A stretch of 64,000 nucleotides of DNA from Chitinophaga niabensis (lineage in GTDB: Bacteria; Bacteroidota; Bacteroidia; Chitinophagales; Chitinophagaceae): positions 1 through 64,000 of the forward strand of contig JAFIGY010000003.1 of NCBI GenBank assembly GCA_017849435.1. Direction: 5' to 3'. How positions within the stretch are numbered: the stretch's first letter is position 1; every line of letters starts with the position of its first letter. The notes below the pieces were generated by a model. That model saw only the letters and a program-made list of their open reading frames with translations. It searched no databases and was not told where the DNA came from. Position numbers and translations under genes: made by a program. Below, in pieces: positions 61,493-64,000 of the stretch.

Positions 61493-63772
61493 ATGCTACG
61501 CTTTTTTACATTTTTTTGCCTTTCCATGGTGAGTATGAACGCTATGGCACAGGTGAAGGGCAGGGTTATTGACGCCCAGACCCTTGAAGCCCTCCCCGGG
61601 GTCAGCATCCGCAACAGCGACGGCGGATGTTTATCCGATGCGCAGGGCAGGTTCGTACTGAAAAACACCCGAAATAAGGATTCCATCACCGTTTCCTTTG
61701 TCGGCTATGCGAAGCAACAGTTGCCGCTAAAAGAAGGAGACGACTGGATCGTTCGGTTGGAGCGGCTTTCCACCAGCCTGAATGAAGTGATCGTATCCGC
61801 CGGCCGGAACAAACAATATCGCACCGAAGCGCCGATAGCCATCAATACCCTCTCCACGCAAACCATCCGTGAAACAAAGGCTACTTCGCTGGAGCAATTA
61901 CTGAACAAAGTAAGCGGGGTGTACATGGTAGACCTCGGCAACGAACAGCATACCATGGCTATCCGTCAGCCTGTCGGCTACCGCAGCCTTTTCCTTTATA
62001 TGGAAGATGGGATTCCCATCCGTACCGTCGGCGATTTCAATCACAATGCCCTCATCGAAATCAATATGGCGGCATTAAAAACGATAGAAGTGATCCGCGG
62101 CCCGGCCTCCTCCCTTTACGGCAGCGAAGCGGTGGGCGGCGCCGTGAATTTCATTACAGCTTCTCCTGCATTGTTGCGTACGGCGAGGATACAGGCGGAG
62201 ATGAGCGACCAGGGATACAAACGCACAGACTTTACCTTATCCGGTACCAAAGGCAAATTGGGGGTGTTGTTAGGCGGATATTATGCGGATCAGCGGAATG
62301 GATATATGGATCACAGCGATTTTCACAAGCTGGCCCTCACATTGAAAACGGAATATAAAGCAAACGAGCGCACCACCTGGACGAACAGCGCATCGCTCGT
62401 CGATTATAAAACGGATCAGACCGGAGGCATAGACAGCGCGCACTTCTTCAACAAGAACTATCAAAGCTTCCATACTTTCTCCTACAGACTGGTAAAGGCT
62501 TTAAGAGTACGCAGCACGCTGGAGCACAGCTGGAACGCCGGAAATACGACCAGCATCACAGCTTTTTACCGGCACAATGAAATAGGGCAGAATCCTTTTT
62601 ACGCCATCAAAACCACCAGCAATCCGCTGAAAGCGCGCGGAGAGATCAACAGTGATGCTTTTCAGAGCATGGGTCTTTTAATGCAGCACAAAAAGCAGTT
62701 CGGCTGGAAGCAGGCGGCGTTGATCACGGGGCTGAGCGCGGATTACAGTCCTGCTACCTACTTCGCCAGCTACATCGATGTCACCCGCAACGCGGCGGGC
62801 TACTTCACCGGCTATACGAAAACGGATTCCGTGCTCACCGATTACCGCGTAGGGTTGCTGAATACAGCGGTATATGCGCAGGCGGAAGTAAGTCCGGTTA
62901 CCCGGATGAAAGTAACGGCCGCCTTGCGGTACGACCGGATGGATTATAATTTCGACAATCATCTTCCGCCTTCCGCTTTCACAGGCGCTCCCGGCGAGCG
63001 TAATTTCTTCCATGCCTGGGCGCCCAAAGTGGGGTTGACCTATGATTTCGGCCGGGACCGCGGCATATACGCGAACTACAGCGTAGGATTCGCACCGCCG
63101 AATATTTCCGAATTATACCGGGGCGTGAAAGTGCCCACATTGCGCCCTGCCACATATCACAACTACGAAGCGGGCGGCTGGTTTGCGTTTGCGGCAGACA
63201 AAGGGTATATCGATGTAAGCTTTTATCGCATGGATGGAATAAACGAGATCATCAGTGTGCGATTGGCGGATGGTTCTTATGAAAATCAAAATGCCGGCGC
63301 AACCCGTCACAGCGGAGTGGAATGGAACCTGCGGTACGCGCCCGTACGCGCTTTGTTGTTCCGCACCAGCGGCACATATGCAGAACATAGTTTCATCCGG
63401 TATGAAGATAAAGGCAAAGCATATAATGGTAACCGCATGAACGGAGCGCCCGCTTTGATCACCAATACAGAGCTGACCTGGAAGCCCGCTTTCCTGAAAG
63501 GCATCCGCGCCGGCGTGGAGTGGCAGCATGTGGGCGGTTATTATATGGATGCGGCCAATTCCGAATCCTACGGTGGATATGACCTGCTGAATGTCCGGTT
63601 GGGGTATGGCCGCAAGAGATTCGAATGCTGGATCAACTGCCGTAATGTGGGCGATGTGATGTATGCCACCATTGTTGATAAAAGCGCCTTTGGAAAAAGT
63701 TACCGCCCGGGCCCGAACAGAACATTCAATCTGGGGGTAGCATATACGATCACTGCAAAAAAACAGGGATGA
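61493..63772 (+). CDS. TonB-dependent receptor
   Basis: 759 residues with a signal peptide (FFTFFCLSMVSMNAMAQ). Carboxypeptidase-regulatory-like domain (about 20-100, VKGRVIDAQTLEALPGVSI), plug domain (about 115-225, SLEQLLNKVSGVYMVD, IEVIRGPASSLYGSEAVGG), then a beta-barrel to the end (NLGVAYTI), about 530 residues. Moderate size suggests a metal, siderophore or cobalamin-type receptor rather than a SusC-like glycan importer (usually about 1000 residues). No SusD is adjacent. Substrate unknown. The next gene overlaps by ATGA. Confidence 0.9.
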   Translation: MLRFFTFFCLSMVSMNAMAQVKGRVIDAQTLEALPGVSIRNSDGGCLSDAQGRFVLKNTRNKDSITVSFVGYAKQQLPLKEGDDWIVRLERLSTSLNEVIVSAGRNKQYRTEAPIAINTLSTQTIRETKATSLEQLLNKVSGVYMVDLGNEQHTMAIRQPVGYRSLFLYMEDGIPIRTVGDFNHNALIEINMAALKTIEVIRGPASSLYGSEAVGGAVNFITASPALLRTARIQAEMSDQGYKRTDFTLSGTKGKLGVLLGGYYADQRNGYMDHSDFHKLALTLKTEYKANERTTWTNSASLVDYKTDQTGGIDSAHFFNKNYQSFHTFSYRLVKALRVRSTLEHSWNAGNTTSITAFYRHNEIGQNPFYAIKTTSNPLKARGEINSDAFQSMGLLMQHKKQFGWKQAALITGLSADYSPATYFASYIDVTRNAAGYFTGYTKTDSVLTDYRVGLLNTAVYAQAEVSPVTRMKVTAALRYDRMDYNFDNHLPPSAFTGAPGERNFFHAWAPKVGLTYDFGRDRGIYANYSVGFAPPNISELYRGVKVPTLRPATYHNYEAGGWFAFAADKGYIDVSFYRMDGINEIISVRLADGSYENQNAGATRHSGVEWNLRYAPVRALLFRTSGTYAEHSFIRYEDKGKAYNGNRMNGAPALITNTELTWKPAFLKGIRAGVEWQHVGGYYMDAANSESYGGYDLLNVRLGYGRKRFECWINCRNVGDVMYATIVDKSAFGKSYRPGPNRTFNLGVAYTITAKKQG

Positions 63773-64000
63773 GATACGGAATCATTTTAATATTCGCGGC
63801 GTTCACCGCCTGCACTACGCAGCCTTTTTCTTCCGGCAGCGAGATCATATTGTCAGATACCTCCCGCAACGCCTCCTGCGCCTACATGACGCGCGATGCA
63901 CACGGACAATTGGTGATCAGTTGGGTGGAAGAGCCGGGGCACCTGATGTACGCTGTTTCAGCGGACGAAGGGAAAAGCTTTGCAGCTGCCAGACCTGTTC
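63769..64000 (+). CDS. Lipoprotein, possibly sialidase/BNR-fold, 5' part (truncated by window end)
   Basis: Starts at ATG 63769, overlapping the receptor stop by four bases, so it is translationally coupled. Lipobox FTAC at about residue 15. The visible mature part has SCAYMTRDAHGQLVISW, then LMYAVSADEGKSF, a pattern like a BNR/Asp-box repeat of sialidase-fold propellers. The rest lies outside the window; enzymatic activity is not implied. Confidence 0.7.
   Translation, partial: MRYGIILIFAAFTACTTQPFSSGSEIILSDTSRNASCAYMTRDAHGQLVISWVEEPGHLMYAVSADEGKSFAAARPV

Overview
The window is a chromosomal segment of a Bacteroidota bacterium, most likely a member of the Chitinophagaceae (Chitinophaga-like). 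The evidence is the Bacteroidota -7 promoter motif TAnnTTTG upstream of several genes, SprA and PorD of the type IX secretion system (T9SS), a secreted protein with a T9SS-type C-terminal domain, a TonB-dependent receptor with a carboxypeptidase-regulatory-like N-terminal domain, the Bacteroidota type of RNA polymerase omega subunit, the futalosine menaquinone route, and a dcw cluster in the order usual for this phylum (mraZ to ftsZ, without murF or ddl). No tRNA, rRNA, CRISPR array or insertion sequence was recognised.

Layout. 1-4.1 kb: an accessory Rhs locus. It holds the 3' end of an Rhs gene with a nuclease-like tip and its probable immunity gene, then two displaced Rhs C-terminal fragments (one with an in-frame stop), each preceded by a copy of a ~280-bp direct repeat and followed by a small immunity-like or membrane gene. 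4.3-6.0 kb: a small secreted protein and the rpsF-rpsR-rplI operon. 6.1-9.35 kb: a 1084-aa T9SS-exported protein with an endonuclease/exonuclease/phosphatase domain. 9.5-21.7 kb: htpG, two tandem paralogous esterases, recJ, a polyprenyl diphosphate synthase, an OmpA-family protein with an excellent promoter, kup, and a DUF4091 glycoside hydrolase. 21.8-37.8 kb: the whole dcw cluster on the minus strand (mraZ, rsmH, ftsL, ftsI, murE, mraY, murD, ftsW, murG, murC, ftsQ, ftsA, ftsZ), making peptidoglycan precursors and the divisome. MurE carries the DNPR motif of meso-diaminopimelate-adding enzymes.

37.8-38.1 kb: a 333-bp divergent intergenic region. It contains three 10-bp-spaced MraZ-box-like repeats beside mraZ and a cluster of DnaA-box-like sequences next to an AT-rich stretch. 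This is the most intriguing non-coding signal of the window. 38.1-44.2 kb, plus strand: bamD, rpoZ, coaBC, porD, a DUF4296 lipoprotein, the two subunits of a 3-oxoacid CoA-transferase and a class IV aminotransferase. 44.2-53 kb: mqnD and mqnB (menaquinone), queD and folE (deazapurine/pterin), fabD and fabH (fatty acid initiation), a collapsed adhesin-type pseudogene, a small lipoprotein, an acetyltransferase, a trans-sulfuration PLP enzyme, a DinB protein and a NUDIX-like regulator with a degenerate catalytic box. 53-60.9 kb: ruvA and the giant sprA. 61-64 kb: a small Cys/His protein, a TonB-dependent receptor and the start of a lipoprotein, probably one uptake operon cut by the window edge.

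Most of the window is conserved core genome. Accessory material is confined to the Rhs array, the degenerate adhesin gene and perhaps the last 3 kb. All calls rest on reading the sequence and family knowledge; no database search was run.
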